From Wielerella bovis (GTDB lineage: Bacteria > Pseudomonadota > Gammaproteobacteria > Burkholderiales > Neisseriaceae), in the NCBI RefSeq assembly GCF_022354465.1, contig NZ_CP092361.1, positions 248,001 to 312,000 on the forward strand: a stretch of DNA of 64,000 nucleotides. The letters are read 5' to 3'. The notes below the pieces were generated by a model, which was not told the origin of the DNA, ran no database searches, and saw only the letters and a list, made by a program, of their open reading frames with translations. Position numbers and translations under genes: made by a program. This document shows, piece after piece, positions 9,008 to 17,894 of the stretch (position 1 is the stretch's first letter; every line of letters begins with the position of its first letter).

Positions 9008-9826
9008 TTATTTTTTCTGCCAACGATTCGGCAAAGCCGCAGGTGTTTGAGTCGCGTGGATTTGCGTAGCGATGGTTTGGGCGTGTTCAATGCGTTGCGC
9101 TGTGGCAGGGTGCGTACTCAACCATGTCGGATACGCAGCCACCTTGTATTCCTGTTCTACTGTTTGCAAAGTACGAAACAAATCCGTTACACCCGCCGCG
9201 CTACGATATTGTCCCACAACAGCATGAACAGCTTCGGCATCGGCACGGTATTCCAACTCGCGGCTGTAGCGTAAACTTTCCAAATGCACCAAATTGTGCA
9301 GTTGTGCTTCACTACCAAAAGCGGCGGCAAATACGCTATACAATAAATTGCGAGTCATACCGCGCATCGGGTCGCGATGTTTGATGTGTCCCATTTCGTG
9401 TGCCAATACTGCGGCAACGCTTTCTTCATTCGGTAAACGATTGAGTAAACCACGATACAACACGACATTGCCACCAAATGTCGCAAATGCGTTGGGCGTA
9501 TCATCATCGCTAATGTACACATCAACCGAATTGGCGGGTAAATTCATGTGTACCGCCAGTTGGTCAGCCAATTCTTGCATATTAGGGTCGTGCTTGATGC
9601 TTTCATCTGCTAAAAGATGTTTGCCAACAAACGAAAACCATGCACGCTCACGTTGCAAACTCACAGTATATGGTAATGACCAAACAATCGCTTCCACCAA
9701 CAACCAGACAAGCAAAATTGTCAGTAATAAATACCCCAACATGGCTCGCAATTCACCCAAATGTGATGTATCGTGAGAAATGTTGGGGTTTTGGCTTTCG
9801 TCAAATTTAGGTGCTTCCAATTTCAT
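9008..9826 (-). CDS. M48 family zinc metallopeptidase, membrane-anchored
   Basis: Zn-dependent protease related to LoiP/YcaL/HtpX. One membrane helix (about residues 32-52) is followed by a periplasmic-type protease domain with HEMGH at 143-147 (zinc ligands H143, H147, catalytic E144) and a downstream ELEYRADAEAV segment giving the third ligand. A WLSTHPATAQRIEHA motif near the end is usual for the family. The start codon overlaps the stop of the upstream YbjQ-type gene (4 bases), so the two are translationally coupled. Confidence 0.88.
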   Translation of the reverse strand: MKLEAPKFDESQNPNISHDTSHLGELRAMLGYLLLTILLVWLLVEAIVWSLPYTVSLQRERAWFSFVGKHLLADESIKHDPNMQELADQLAVHMNLPANSVDVYISDDDTPNAFATFGGNVVLYRGLLNRLPNEESVAAVLAHEMGHIKHRDPMRGMTRNLLYSVFAAAFGSEAQLHNLVHLESLRYSRELEYRADAEAVHAVVGQYRSAAGVTDLFRTLQTVEQEYKVAAYPTWLSTHPATAQRIEHAQTIATQIHATQTPAALPNRWQKK

Positions 9827-10314
9827 GCTGCACTTTGTTCTTTCTTACGCAGTTTGCCCGCTGTGCCATATGCCAGCACTTCCACCGTGCCATTGGCGGC
9901 TTGTTGGCGAGGGTCGTGGATATTGCCCAGCGTTGTGGTTTCAAATTTCATATTGATAATCATGCTTGACCCCATTTTTGCGGCTTCTTCTTTCATGCGC
10001 AACACAGCTTCACGTCGTGCACGGTCAAGCAAGGTTTCATACGCGCTGATATTACCACCGAAAAAATTGCGGAAACCTGCCAACAAGCGCGTGAAATAAT
10101 TGCTGGATATTACTACACTACCACGTACCAAATGTTGATTACAGAAATTTTTTGGCGGTTTGCGTACCAATACCACCATAATATGACGTAATTCTTCTTC
10201 GCGGCGTAAAATGCTTTCATAGTGCTTTTTCTCATTGCGATTGCCAGTAAAAAACGCAATCAGCAACAAGACCAGCGTAATAATCCAGCCTGAGAATTCT
10301 ATCAACCAATCCAT
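9823..10314 (-). CDS. YbjQ-type heavy-metal-binding-like domain protein with N-terminal membrane helix
   Basis: A membrane helix (about residues 5-22) is followed by a basic linker and a YbjQ/UPF0145-like domain: SNYFTRLLAGFRNFFGG, then ARREAVLRMKEEAAKMGSSMIINMKFETT and a closing VEVLAYGTA. It is a membrane-tethered version of the next gene, with which it shares the fold. It ends inside the start of the M48 protease gene, so the cluster is probably one operon. Function is unknown; quality control at the membrane with the protease is an inference from coupling only. Confidence 0.75.
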   Translation of the reverse strand: MDWLIEFSGWIITLVLLLIAFFTGNRNEKKHYESILRREEELRHIMVVLVRKPPKNFCNQHLVRGSVVISSNYFTRLLAGFRNFFGGNISAYETLLDRARREAVLRMKEEAAKMGSSMIINMKFETTTLGNIHDPRQQAANGTVEVLAYGTAGKLRKKEQSAA

Positions 10315-10323
10315 GATAGACCC

Positions 10324-10647
10324 CTAGTCTAAAACAACTGCTGTACCATAAGCAAAAATCTCTGCTGCGCCAGCGGCTACCGATGAAGTAGAAAAACGTA
10401 CATTTAATATGGCATTTGCACCTGCTTGGTGTGCTTGTCTCATCATACGATTTAAGGCTTCATCGCGTGATTCGTTGAGTAATTCGGTATAGCCTTTTAA
10501 TTCTCCACCAAAAATATTTTTCAATCCCGCCATAAAATCACGTCCAGCGTGTTTGGAGCGTACGGTCGAGCCTTGTACCAAACCCAAATGTTTCACAATG
10601 CGACGGTCTGGAACGTATTCTAAATTGGTAATTAACATGGTATACAT
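10324..10647 (-). CDS. YbjQ/UPF0145 family protein
   Basis: A soluble pentamer-forming family of unknown function, annotated as heavy-metal-binding. MYTMLITNLEYVPDRRIVKHLGLVQGSTV starts the typical domain, and FMAGLKNIFGGELKGYTELL, ALNRMMRQAHQAGANAILNVRF and EIFAYGTAVVL follow. The start at 10647 is preferred over an ATG 48 bases upstream because AAAGGA lies 8 bases before it. It is first in a probable operon with the membrane-tethered paralogue and the M48 protease. Confidence 0.85.
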   Translation of the reverse strand: MYTMLITNLEYVPDRRIVKHLGLVQGSTVRSKHAGRDFMAGLKNIFGGELKGYTELLNESRDEALNRMMRQAHQAGANAILNVRFSTSSVAAGAAEIFAYGTAVVLD

Positions 10648-10797
10648 GATGTTTTCCTTTGTATCAATTTGAAAAAAACAGGTTTCAGGCTGCATTGTGT
10701 GGAATAGGCAGCCTGAAATAAACTGTATTGAGATTATATCGGTTTTTAAACTTGAATGGGGAAAATGATTAATATTTCGGTTAAGTGGAATAATGGT

Positions 10798-10890
10798 GGG
10801 GTTGGATACTTCTATCTGAATATTTTTATTTATAAAAAATTATATTAATTCAATAGTTTGATTTATTGAAGAATTTAATCTACGAATTTT
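10798..10890. repeat. Diverged copy of the TTGGATACT repeat
   Basis: This stretch begins GGTTGGATACTTCTATCTG and ends GAAGAATTTAATCTACGAATTTTC, resembling the better copies at 11447 and 37696. It lies in the 352-bp gap between the YbjQ gene and the lipoprotein gene, which otherwise holds DUS and AT-rich sequence only. Confidence 0.45.
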
Positions 10891-10999
10891 CAGGCAGCCT
10901 GAAAAGGTTTTGCAAACGTTTCAGCCTCAAAGCATGTAAACCACCCCTACTGATAAAAAACATGGCACAATATCTGTTTTATAACCGCTAGGACAAGTC

Positions 11000-11425
11000 A
11001 TGAAATCCACCTTAACCCTTATTGCCACCGCATTATTATTATCCGCTTGTGGCTCAACTCATTCCCCTGTTGCTGCCAAAGGTTCATGGACAAGCGTTGG
11101 CAAAATCCAAAATGGCGAAATTGAAGTGGCATACGACACAGACAGCATTGTGCGCCAAAGCCAAATTGTACGCCTGACCGACCGAAAAGTGGTACTTGAC
11201 CCACAAAAAACCCGTTTCACACAAACGCCACCCTACAAAGCCGCAATTACAGATTGGGAATTTGATTGCAGTAAACGCACCAACCGCCCACTCAATACAC
11301 GGTTCTACGATAAAAATGGAACGTTACTTGCCCAACATGGTTACACGCGTAGTCAAGTGGCTCCCCAAGCTATCGCACCCAATACTCCTTCTTTTGCATT
11401 ATTCAATATTGCCTGTAAAAAATAA
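11000..11425 (+). CDS. Lipoprotein, resembles surface-adhesin protein E family
   Basis: A 141-residue protein with a lipoprotein signal peptide and lipobox LLSAC (Cys 17). The mature part has GSWTSVGKIQNGEIEVAYDTDSIVRQ, TDWEFDCSKRTN and a terminal FNIACKK. The W-x-xV...YDTDSI pattern with a paired-Cys end resembles the small adhesin E-like lipoproteins of gram-negatives, but I hold that only loosely. Probably outer-membrane or periplasmic. No partner genes nearby. Confidence 0.7.
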   Translation: MKSTLTLIATALLLSACGSTHSPVAAKGSWTSVGKIQNGEIEVAYDTDSIVRQSQIVRLTDRKVVLDPQKTRFTQTPPYKAAITDWEFDCSKRTNRPLNTRFYDKNGTLLAQHGYTRSQVAPQAIAPNTPSFALFNIACKK

Positions 11426-11446
11426 AAAAAGGCAGCCTGAAAACTT

Positions 11447-11710
11447 GTAGGTTGGATACTGATATCTAATAATTTTTAATATAGTGGATTCACTAAATCA
11501 GGACAAGGCGACCACGCCCGCCGTGTACAAATAGTACATAAGGGCGTGGGTAACGAAGCAGATTTCTTATTTTAATTTACTATACATTTACTATACATAA
11601 GGGAGCTGGCAACGCTGTACTGGTTTAGTGAATTCACTATAAAAAATAGTTGTTAAATATAAGAAATATTGGATTCAAGAATTTGACCTACAAATTTGGG
11701 TTTTGCAAAA
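11447..11710. repeat. TTGGATACT repeat carrying a nested Correia-like element
   Basis: Left part 11447-11479 (GTAGGTTGGATACTGATATC) and right part 11642-11710 (ATATTGGATTCAAGAATTTG, then GGGTTTTGCAAAAG) align with the uninterrupted copy at 37696-37810. The ends GTAGGT and ACCTAC are inverted. The 162-bp Correia-like element sits between the two parts. The rest of the 509-bp gap before rho shows only DUS and AT-rich sequence. Confidence 0.65.
11480..11641. mobile_element. Correia-like MITE, 162 bp
   Basis: Terminal inverted repeats TATAGTGGATTCACTAAA at the left and the matching TTTAGTGAATTCACTATA at the right, followed inward by CAGGACAAGGCG and CAACGCTGTACTGG, which are the conserved inner blocks of neisserial Correia elements. 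TA ends are present. An internal ATTTACTATACAT stretch is partly duplicated. It is longer than the 107-bp copies elsewhere in this window. Confidence 0.8.
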
Positions 11711-11934
11711 GTTATGGTTGGTCAAAATGGCATAAAAATAAGGCGATTGCTACCATCTCGTCTTATTCCATTCAGTCGTTTTCTTGACAAGTCAGCCTAT
11801 CGCCCCTAAAATTTCCATCTCCAAAAATTCTTTGCCATTTCAGGCTGCATTTTCCAAAAATATTTTATTATTTTTCAAACCCATTTCATGTTGCACAACA
11901 AGGCAGCCTGAAAACTTTTATACGAAATTTCATT

Positions 11935-13278
11935 ATGCACGTTTCAGAACTTCAAACAAAACATATTACCGAACTCATCGCCCAAGCCGAACAAATGGGT
12001 ATTGAAAACGCCAACCGCTTTCGCAAACAAGACCTTGTTTTTACTATTGTGCGCGAATTGATGAAAAACGGACAAGAATTTGTCTGTTCAGGCACGCTAG
12101 AAACGCTGCCCGATGGCTACGGTTTTTTACGCAGCGGTGCCACATCTTATCTCGCTTGCCCCGATGATATTTACGTTTCGCCCCATCAAATCCGCCGCTT
12201 CAATCTGCACACGGGAGACACCATTGAAGGTACGGTACGCGTCCCCAAAAATGATGAAAAATATTTTGCCCTCGTACGTTTAGATAGCATCAACGGCGAT
12301 AATCCTGAAAGCTGTCGCCACAAAATTCTGTTTGAAAACCTAACCCCCTTATTCCCCACCAAACAACTCAAATTAGAACGCGATATTTCAACCGAAGAAA
12401 ATATCACAGGACGGATTATTGACCTGATTTCGCCGATTGGTTTAGGACAACGCGCTTTATTGGTTGCGCCACCTAAATCAGGCAAAACCGTGATGTTGCA
12501 AAACATCGCTCACGCCATTACAGCGAACAATCCCGATGTAGAATTGATTGTATTACTGATTGATGAACGTCCCGAAGAAGTAACCGAAATGACCCGTAGC
12601 GTGCGTGGCGAAGTCGTATCGTCCACATTTGACGAACCCGCACAACGCCATGTTCAAGTTGCCGAAATGGTAATTGAAAAAGCCAAACGCATGGTGGAAC
12701 ACAAAAAAGATGTGGTGATTTTATTGGACAGTATCACACGATTGGCGCGCGCGTATAACACCGTTGTGCCAACTTCGGGCAAAGTGCTGACAGGTGGCGT
12801 GGATGCCAATGCCTTGCATCGCCCCAAACGCTTTTTTGGTGCAGCGCGAAATGTAGAAGAAGGTGGTTCACTGACGATTATCGCTACTGCGTTGGTGGAA
12901 ACGGGTAGCCGCATGGATGATGTGATTTTTGAAGAATTCAAAGGCACGGGCAATATGGAGCTGAATTTGGAACGCCGTTTGGCGGAAAAACGTGTCTTCC
13001 CTGCGATTAATATCAACAAATCGGGTACACGCCGTGAAGAATTGCTGGTACCGAATGACCAGTTGCAAAGAATGTGGGTATTACGCCGCGTGCTGCATCC
13101 AATGGACGACATTGAAGCGGCAGAGTTTTTGTTAGATAAAATCAAGAAAACCAAAAATAATGATGAGTTTTTTGATGAAATGCGTGGTGGCAAAAGCAGT
13201 GTCGCTAAAAAAGCCACAAGCGTTGAAACCGTTGTAAAATCGACACGTGGACGCAAACCAAAAACGACAACAGAATAA
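11935..13278 (+). CDS. rho: Transcription termination factor Rho
   Basis: Hexameric RNA-dependent ATPase/helicase that ends transcription at C-rich unstructured RNA. An N-terminal helical bundle is followed by the RNA-binding cold-shock domain (about 50-130; [25 protein letters not shown]), then the RecA-type motor with Walker [12 protein letters not shown] near residue 180, Walker [17 protein letters not shown], and the Q/R-loop region. 447 aa is slightly long because of a basic C-terminal tail ([11 protein letters not shown]). Monocistronic, closed by a DUS hairpin. Confidence 0.97.
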   Translation: MHVSELQTKHITELIAQAEQMGIENANRFRKQDLVFTIVRELMKNGQEFVCSGTLETLPDGYGFLRSGATSYLACPDDIYVSPHQIRRFNLHTGDTIEGTVRVPKNDEKYFALVRLDSINGDNPESCRHKILFENLTPLFPTKQLKLERDISTEENITGRIIDLISPIGLGQRALLVAPPKSGKTVMLQNIAHAITANNPDVELIVLLIDERPEEVTEMTRSVRGEVVSSTFDEPAQRHVQVAEMVIEKAKRMVEHKKDVVILLDSITRLARAYNTVVPTSGKVLTGGVDANALHRPKRFFGAARNVEEGGSLTIIATALVETGSRMDDVIFEEFKGTGNMELNLERRLAEKRVFPAININKSGTRREELLVPNDQLQRMWVLRRVLHPMDDIEAAEFLLDKIKKTKNNDEFFDEMRGGKSSVAKKATSVETVVKSTRGRKPKTTTE

Positions 13279-13291
13279 ATTTAAATTATAT

Positions 13292-13331
13292 AGGCAGCCT
13301 GAAAATTAGTTTTCAGGCTGCATTTTATTTT
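13292..13331 (+). terminator. DUS hairpin terminator after rho
   Basis: Inverted DUS pair (13292-13303 and about 13311-13321) followed by TTTTATTTTT. Confidence 0.7.
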
Positions 13332-13436
13332 TAGCAATTAAATTTCCTAAAATAAAAAAAATAGTCTTAAATAGATACAAAATTAGTTAAATCTAAACCA
13401 TAATAAAATTAAATTTCAAAATGCAGCCTGAAAGCC

Positions 13437-13465
13437 TTGTCAAGCAGCGTATAAACCTTTATTCT
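13437..13465 (+). promoter_or_regulatory. Promoter of aroG
   Basis: TTGTCA at 13437-13442 and TATTCT at 13460-13465, spacer 17. The transcript would start near 13472, 26 bases before the ATG. Confidence 0.6.
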
Positions 13466-13497
13466 GCACGCTTTATTGAATAAACGAGAATACAATC

Positions 13498-14541
13498 ATG
13501 AACCGCTTACAAAAAACCGATGATGTGCGCATTCAAGCCGTAGCTGAGTTGTTGCCACCGATTGCACATTTGTATGAACTGCCCATTAGCGATGCAGCCG
13601 CTGAATTAGTAGTGAAAACGCGCCAAGAAATTTCTGATTTGGTGCATGGCAAAGACAATCGTTTGTTGGTGATTATTGGACCATGTTCCATTCACGATAC
13701 GAAAGCGGCGATGGAGTATGCCCAACGTTTGTTGCCTTTGCGCCAAAAATATGAAAAAGAATTGTTGATTGTGATGCGTGTATATTTTGAAAAACCGCGT
13801 ACAACAGTGGGCTGGAAAGGTTTGATTAACGACCCACATTTGGATGGCAGTTTTGACATTAACTTTGGTTTGCGTCAGGCGCGTAAATTATTGTTGGATT
13901 TGAATAATTTGGGTATGCCTGCTTCTACTGAGTTTTTGGATATGATTACGCCACAATATTATGCAGATTTGATTTCATGGGGTGCGATTGGCGCGCGCAC
14001 GACGGAAAGTCAAGTGCATCGTGAATTGGCGAGTGGTTTGTCTTGCCCTGTTGGTTTCAAAAATGGGACGGACGGTAATTTGAAGATTGCGATTGATGCG
14101 ATTGGTGCAGCATCGCATCCACATCATTTCTTATCGGTAACCAAAGCAGGACATTCGGCGATTGTGCATACTTCGGGTAATTCTGATTGTCATGTGATTT
14201 TGCGCGGTGGTAAAGAGCCAAATTACAGCGCGGAACACGTTCAGGCTGCATCGGAACAATTAAGCAAAGCGGGTGTTACGCCGAAATTGATGGTGGATTT
14301 TAGCCATGCCAATAGTCGCAAAGATTTCCGCCGTCAAATGGAAGTGGCGCAGGATGTGGCGCAGCAAATCCAAAATGGTGAACAAAATATTATGGGCGTA
14401 ATGGTGGAAAGCCATTTGGTGGAAGGTCGCCAAGATAAACCTGAATGTTACGGTCAAAGTATTACCGATGCGTGCATTGGTTGGGATACCACCGAAGAAT
14501 TGTTGGCATTGTTAGCAGAAGCTAATCGCGTGCGTGTATAA
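13498..14541 (+). CDS. aroG: 3-deoxy-7-phosphoheptulonate synthase (class I DAHP synthase)
   Basis: First step of the shikimate pathway: condenses phosphoenolpyruvate with erythrose 4-phosphate. The protein is the AroAI-beta/AroFGH type: LLVIIGPCSIHD, RVYFEKPRTTVGWKGLINDP, GARTTESQVHRELASGLSCPVGFKNGTDG, and DFSHANS near the C-terminus supplying metal ligands. 347 aa is normal. The N-terminal extension that binds the feedback amino acid is present; which amino acid regulates it cannot be read from the sequence. Single-gene unit. Confidence 0.95.
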   Translation: MNRLQKTDDVRIQAVAELLPPIAHLYELPISDAAAELVVKTRQEISDLVHGKDNRLLVIIGPCSIHDTKAAMEYAQRLLPLRQKYEKELLIVMRVYFEKPRTTVGWKGLINDPHLDGSFDINFGLRQARKLLLDLNNLGMPASTEFLDMITPQYYADLISWGAIGARTTESQVHRELASGLSCPVGFKNGTDGNLKIAIDAIGAASHPHHFLSVTKAGHSAIVHTSGNSDCHVILRGGKEPNYSAEHVQAASEQLSKAGVTPKLMVDFSHANSRKDFRRQMEVAQDVAQQIQNGEQNIMGVMVESHLVEGRQDKPECYGQSITDACIGWDTTEELLALLAEANRVRV

Positions 14542-14550
14542 AAAGAAAGA

Positions 14551-14597
14551 GCAGTCTGAAAATTTGATTATCCAAATTATCAAGTTTTCAGGCTGCT
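14551..14597 (+). terminator. Imperfect DUS hairpin after aroG
   Basis: GCAGTCTGAAAA at 14551 pairs with TTTTCAGGCTGC at 14585-14596. One mismatch and no clear U-run, so weak. Confidence 0.4.
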
Positions 14598-14624
14598 ATG
14601 TATTAATAAAAAATAAATTTACAT

Positions 14625-14655
14625 GAAAAAAGCCTGTTCATACGAACAGGCTTTT
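14625..14655 (-). terminator. Terminator of the tRNA-Arg/tRNA-Glu unit
   Basis: On the minus strand AAAAGCCTGTTC pairs with GAACAGGCTTTT around a GTAT loop, followed by a U-run. It is not DUS-derived and lies just downstream of tRNA-Glu. Confidence 0.85.
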
Positions 14656-14662
14656 GGAATGC

Positions 14663-14737
14663 TGGCACGCCCACGGGGAATCGAACCCCGGTTACCGCCG
14701 TGAAAGGGCGATGTCCTAACCGCTAGACGATGGGCGC
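14663..14737 (-). tRNA. tRNA-Glu (anticodon TTC)
   Basis: The minus-strand cloverleaf starts GCGCCCATCGTCTAGCGG, has anticodon loop CTTTCAC (TTC), T-arm GGTTCGAATCC and an encoded CCA. The first acceptor pair is G-U. Confidence 0.95.
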
Positions 14738-14752
14738 GGATAAAATCTTTTC

Positions 14753-14829
14753 TGGCGCACCCGGAGCGATTCGAACGCCCGACCCTTTGGTTCGTAGCCA
14801 AATACTCTATCCAACTGAGCTACGGGTGC
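14753..14829 (-). tRNA. tRNA-Arg (anticodon ACG)
   Basis: The minus-strand cloverleaf starts GCACCCGTAGCTCAGTTGG, has anticodon loop CTACGAA (ACG, read as ICG), T-arm GCGTTCGAATCGC and an encoded CCA. It is first in a two-tRNA transcript. Confidence 0.96.
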
Positions 14830-14845
14830 AGTTAAGAAAGGTCGA

Positions 14846-14874
14846 ATGATACTGGCTTTGTTTTTATTTGTAAA
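14846..14874 (-). promoter_or_regulatory. Promoter of the two-tRNA unit
   Basis: On the minus strand TTTACA (14869-14874) and TATCAT (14846-14851) are separated by 17 bases, giving a start near 14839, ten bases before tRNA-Arg. Confidence 0.6.
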
Positions 14875-15002
14875 GTATTGTATGGTATTAAATTTGTATC
14901 ATTTTGTTTTATTTTTAAATTTTATTTAATCTTTGGGTTATAATAAACATTTTTTGCTTTCAGGCAGCCTGAAAACTATTTTGAAGAAAGTCATCATAAA
15001 AA

Positions 15003-15590
15003 ATGATTAGCCGTTTAACAGGAATTTTGATAGAAAAATTGCCACCACATATTGTGATTGATGTACAAGGGGTGGCGTATGAAGTGGATGTATCCATGCA
15101 AACATTTTATGCACTACCTGCTGTGGGTGAGTCGGTGCAAGTGTTTACGCAGTTGGTGATACGAGAAGATGCGCATTTGCTATTTGGTTTTGCGGATAAA
15201 TCGGAACGTGCTACCTTTCGTCAGTTGATTAAAGTCAGTGGCATCGGTGCGAAAACGGCATTGGGGATTTTATCGGCAATGACTGCGGATGAGTTGGCGC
15301 AGGCTGTGGCACAAGAAGATGTGAAACGATTGTCCTCTGCTCCTGGTATTGGTAAAAAAACGGCGGAGCGTATGGTGTTGGAATTGCGCGGTAAATTGGC
15401 GCATTCAGATGATGCGCACTTGGCTTTATTTGCAGCAGCAACACCTGTAAACGAGCGTGAAGATATCATAAGTACTTTATTGGCATTGGGTTATTCGGAA
15501 CGTGAGGCACGAGCAGCAGTCAAAGGTTTACCTGCTGATGTGGATGTAAGTGAGGGTGTGCGTTTGGCGTTAAAAGGATTGTTGAAATAA
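15003..15590 (+). CDS. ruvA: Holliday junction DNA helicase subunit RuvA
   Basis: Tetrameric protein that binds four-way junctions and loads the RuvB motor. [28 protein letters not shown] starts the N-terminal OB domain, two helix-hairpin-helix motifs follow ([14 protein letters not shown] and [14 protein letters not shown], about residues 75-130), and a C-terminal RuvB-binding domain closes with [15 protein letters not shown]. 195 aa is typical. ruvB and ruvC are not adjacent. A TATAAT lies at 14939. Confidence 0.96.
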   Translation: MISRLTGILIEKLPPHIVIDVQGVAYEVDVSMQTFYALPAVGESVQVFTQLVIREDAHLLFGFADKSERATFRQLIKVSGIGAKTALGILSAMTADELAQAVAQEDVKRLSSAPGIGKKTAERMVLELRGKLAHSDDAHLALFAAATPVNEREDIISTLLALGYSEREARAAVKGLPADVDVSEGVRLALKGLLK

Positions 15591-15655
15591 TTTTTAGGCT
15601 AAAATCTTTGCAAAATCCATTCAGGCAGCCTGAAAAATAAATTTTGGATAGAACG

Positions 15656-16213
15656 ATGAAAGAAAATCACTGGGTTAATGGTCGCTGGCAAAATGCAACA
15701 CAACTGTTTTCGCCAAATTATTGCGCTCGTCCAGAACATGAACGCATCAGTTTGATTGTGTTACACAATATTTCTTTGCCACCATTTGAATACGGTTCGG
15801 GTGCTGTGCAAAAATTATTTACCAATCAAATTGTGGCTGATGAACATCCCTTTTTTTCACAATTAACCACATTGCGCGTGTCCAGCCATTTTTTTGTGAC
15901 ACGATTGGGTGAAGTGGTGCAATTTGTATCATGCGATGATATGGCATACCACGCAGGTATTTCGTCTTTCAATGGACGAGAAAAATGCAACACGTTTTCT
16001 ATCGGTATTGAGTTGGAGGGCTGTGATTTTGAACCATTTACCGAAGCGCAATATCACGCGTTGCTGCCTTTGTTAGATGCGATTTGTACACACTATCCCA
16101 TTGATGCTATTACAGGTCATGAGCATATTGCGCCTAGTCGTAAAAGTGACCCAGGTCATTTTTTTGATTGGGAGCGTATTGCAAAAACCACAGGGGAAAA
16201 TGTGTCAAAATAA
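15656..16213 (+). CDS. ampD: 1,6-anhydro-N-acetylmuramyl-L-alanine amidase AmpD
   Basis: Cytoplasmic zinc amidase that strips stem peptides from recycled anhydromuropeptides. The first zinc ligand is in LIVLHNISLPP; VSSHFFVTRLGEVVQFV, AYHAGISSFNGREKCN and the C-terminal GHEHIAPSRKSDPGHFFDW carry the remaining ligands and acid. Start 15656 is preferred over a TTG 12 bases upstream; GGATAGA serves as ribosome site. 185 aa matches the family. Downstream of ruvA, upstream of zipA. Confidence 0.93.
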   Translation: MKENHWVNGRWQNATQLFSPNYCARPEHERISLIVLHNISLPPFEYGSGAVQKLFTNQIVADEHPFFSQLTTLRVSSHFFVTRLGEVVQFVSCDDMAYHAGISSFNGREKCNTFSIGIELEGCDFEPFTEAQYHALLPLLDAICTHYPIDAITGHEHIAPSRKSDPGHFFDWERIAKTTGENVSK

Positions 16214-16300
16214 CTTTCAGGCTGCCTGAAAGGCTGAAATCCGTTATAATCTACACTACATTCGCCTATTCAAACGACTTCCATTTTGGAATACGCTATT

Positions 16301-17833
16301 ATGAATTCTATCTATCTGATTATTATAATTTTATTGTTAACCGTGCTGCTAGCAGTGGTTGCATACAACATGTATCAGGAAAACCAATATCGCCAACGTA
16401 TCCGCAATCAATTTGGTCATGCTGATGATGATGCGTTATTGGATAGTAATACACTATCGGTACGCGATGGTCAAAGCTTGCAATCATCAGGTTTACGCCG
16501 TGCAGCAGTGAAGACTAATCCAACGCAGTCTGAACAATCTGATACTGATGCCATCGCTGAATTAGACACACGTTTTGCTGATACTCGCGCAACAGAAGCC
16601 GATAAGCAGGATAATTCTGTGGTTGAAGTGGAAGAAATTGTTCAGGATGCTCATGATGTTGAAGAAACCATTACGATTACAACACAAAATGATGACATGG
16701 TAGAGCGGACTTTACTGAACAAATTATCCACACATGCCGAAAATCAGCCTGTCTTTTCTGTAATTGATGAGTTGCCACAACAAACTGAACCACAATCAAA
16801 TAGCACGGGTTCTACCCATGTGATTTCGGAAACCACCTCCAAAATCAAATCATTGTTTACTTCTAAATTAGTGGCGAAAACTGAACCTAAACAAGAAGAA
16901 TTAGATTTTGCTGCCGTACCAGAAAAGTTTGAAGCTGTACCTGAACCGATTTTTGCTGAACCTGTTATTGAGCCTGAATTACCACAAACGGGTCATCCAA
17001 CCTTGGTTGATGTGCAGGATTTGGAACAAAGCGAGTTGCTTTGGTTTGATAAGCGTTTTGATTTTATGGGTTATATTGCCTTGCGTGAACCCAAAGAATT
17101 GCACGCTATTCCACGTTTATCAGGTCGTCATCGTTTCCAAATTATTGGCTGCACTATGGACGGACGTTTTCAGGCTGCCGAGCCTATTCCTGGGGTAGCG
17201 TATCAAGCATTTGTGGTGGGTTTACAAGCCATTAGTCGCAATGGCTTGGCTGAAAAAGCAGAATTGGAATATTTTGCAAATCAAGTTCGCCAATTTGCCA
17301 ATAAAATGGATGGTGTTTCCAGCACAGCAAACGTAGATACATTCTTGGAAATTGCTAGACCTTTGGATGAATTGTGCGCTCGTGTAGACCAAACGATTGC
17401 ATTACATTTGGTATCACGCGCCACCGTTTTGGGAACAGAAATCCGTTCTGCAGTAGAAAAATCGGGTTTTGAATTGATGCCAGATGGCACGTTCTCATTG
17501 CAAAATATCAATGGTGAACCCAAATACACCATTGCTGCATTAGATGGAAGTGCATTTACCGAAGCCCTGTTAAGTAGCCAGCCTTACAAAGGTTTCAGTA
17601 TGTTGTTCGACATTACACGTATTCCCGATGCAGAAGCCGATTTCAATGGTTTTATGACACTTGCCGTTCGTTTATCGGGTGAGTTGGGATTGGATTTGGT
17701 GGATGACCAAGTTCGCCAACTTTCTACCGATTGGCTCAAAGAAGTTCGCACTTATGTGGGTGCGCGACAACATGAAATGAACAAAGTTGGCATTGAACCA
17801 GGTAGCAACTTGGCAAAACGTTTATTTTCTTAA
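16301..17833 (+). CDS. zipA: Cell division protein ZipA homologue
   Basis: Inner-membrane anchor of the FtsZ ring. One N-terminal membrane helix (about residues 2-20, MNSIYLIIIILLLTVLL), a long charged and Pro/Gln-rich linker (about 25-245), and a C-terminal ZipA-type FtsZ-binding domain (about 370-510) with YTIAALDGSAF, GFSMLFDITRIPDAEADFNGFMTLAVRLSGELG and a final GSNLAKRLFS. ATG 16301 is chosen over an upstream TTG because it begins the helix. 510 aa is long, as in neisserial ZipA. Partner ligA, often next to zipA, is not here. Confidence 0.85.
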   Translation: MNSIYLIIIILLLTVLLAVVAYNMYQENQYRQRIRNQFGHADDDALLDSNTLSVRDGQSLQSSGLRRAAVKTNPTQSEQSDTDAIAELDTRFADTRATEADKQDNSVVEVEEIVQDAHDVEETITITTQNDDMVERTLLNKLSTHAENQPVFSVIDELPQQTEPQSNSTGSTHVISETTSKIKSLFTSKLVAKTEPKQEELDFAAVPEKFEAVPEPIFAEPVIEPELPQTGHPTLVDVQDLEQSELLWFDKRFDFMGYIALREPKELHAIPRLSGRHRFQIIGCTMDGRFQAAEPIPGVAYQAFVVGLQAISRNGLAEKAELEYFANQVRQFANKMDGVSSTANVDTFLEIARPLDELCARVDQTIALHLVSRATVLGTEIRSAVEKSGFELMPDGTFSLQNINGEPKYTIAALDGSAFTEALLSSQPYKGFSMLFDITRIPDAEADFNGFMTLAVRLSGELGLDLVDDQVRQLSTDWLKEVRTYVGARQHEMNKVGIEPGSNLAKRLFS

Positions 17834-17845
17834 ATTTTAAAATGA

Positions 17846-17880
17846 AGGCAGTCTGAAAATATTTTTCAGGCTGCCTTTTT
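17846..17880 (+). terminator. DUS-variant terminator after zipA
   Basis: AGGCAGTCTGAAAA pairs with TTTTCAGGCTGCCT (17863-17876) and is followed by TTTT. It stands between convergent zipA and pgi. Confidence 0.75.
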
Positions 17881-17894
17881 ATTATATAAATTAA

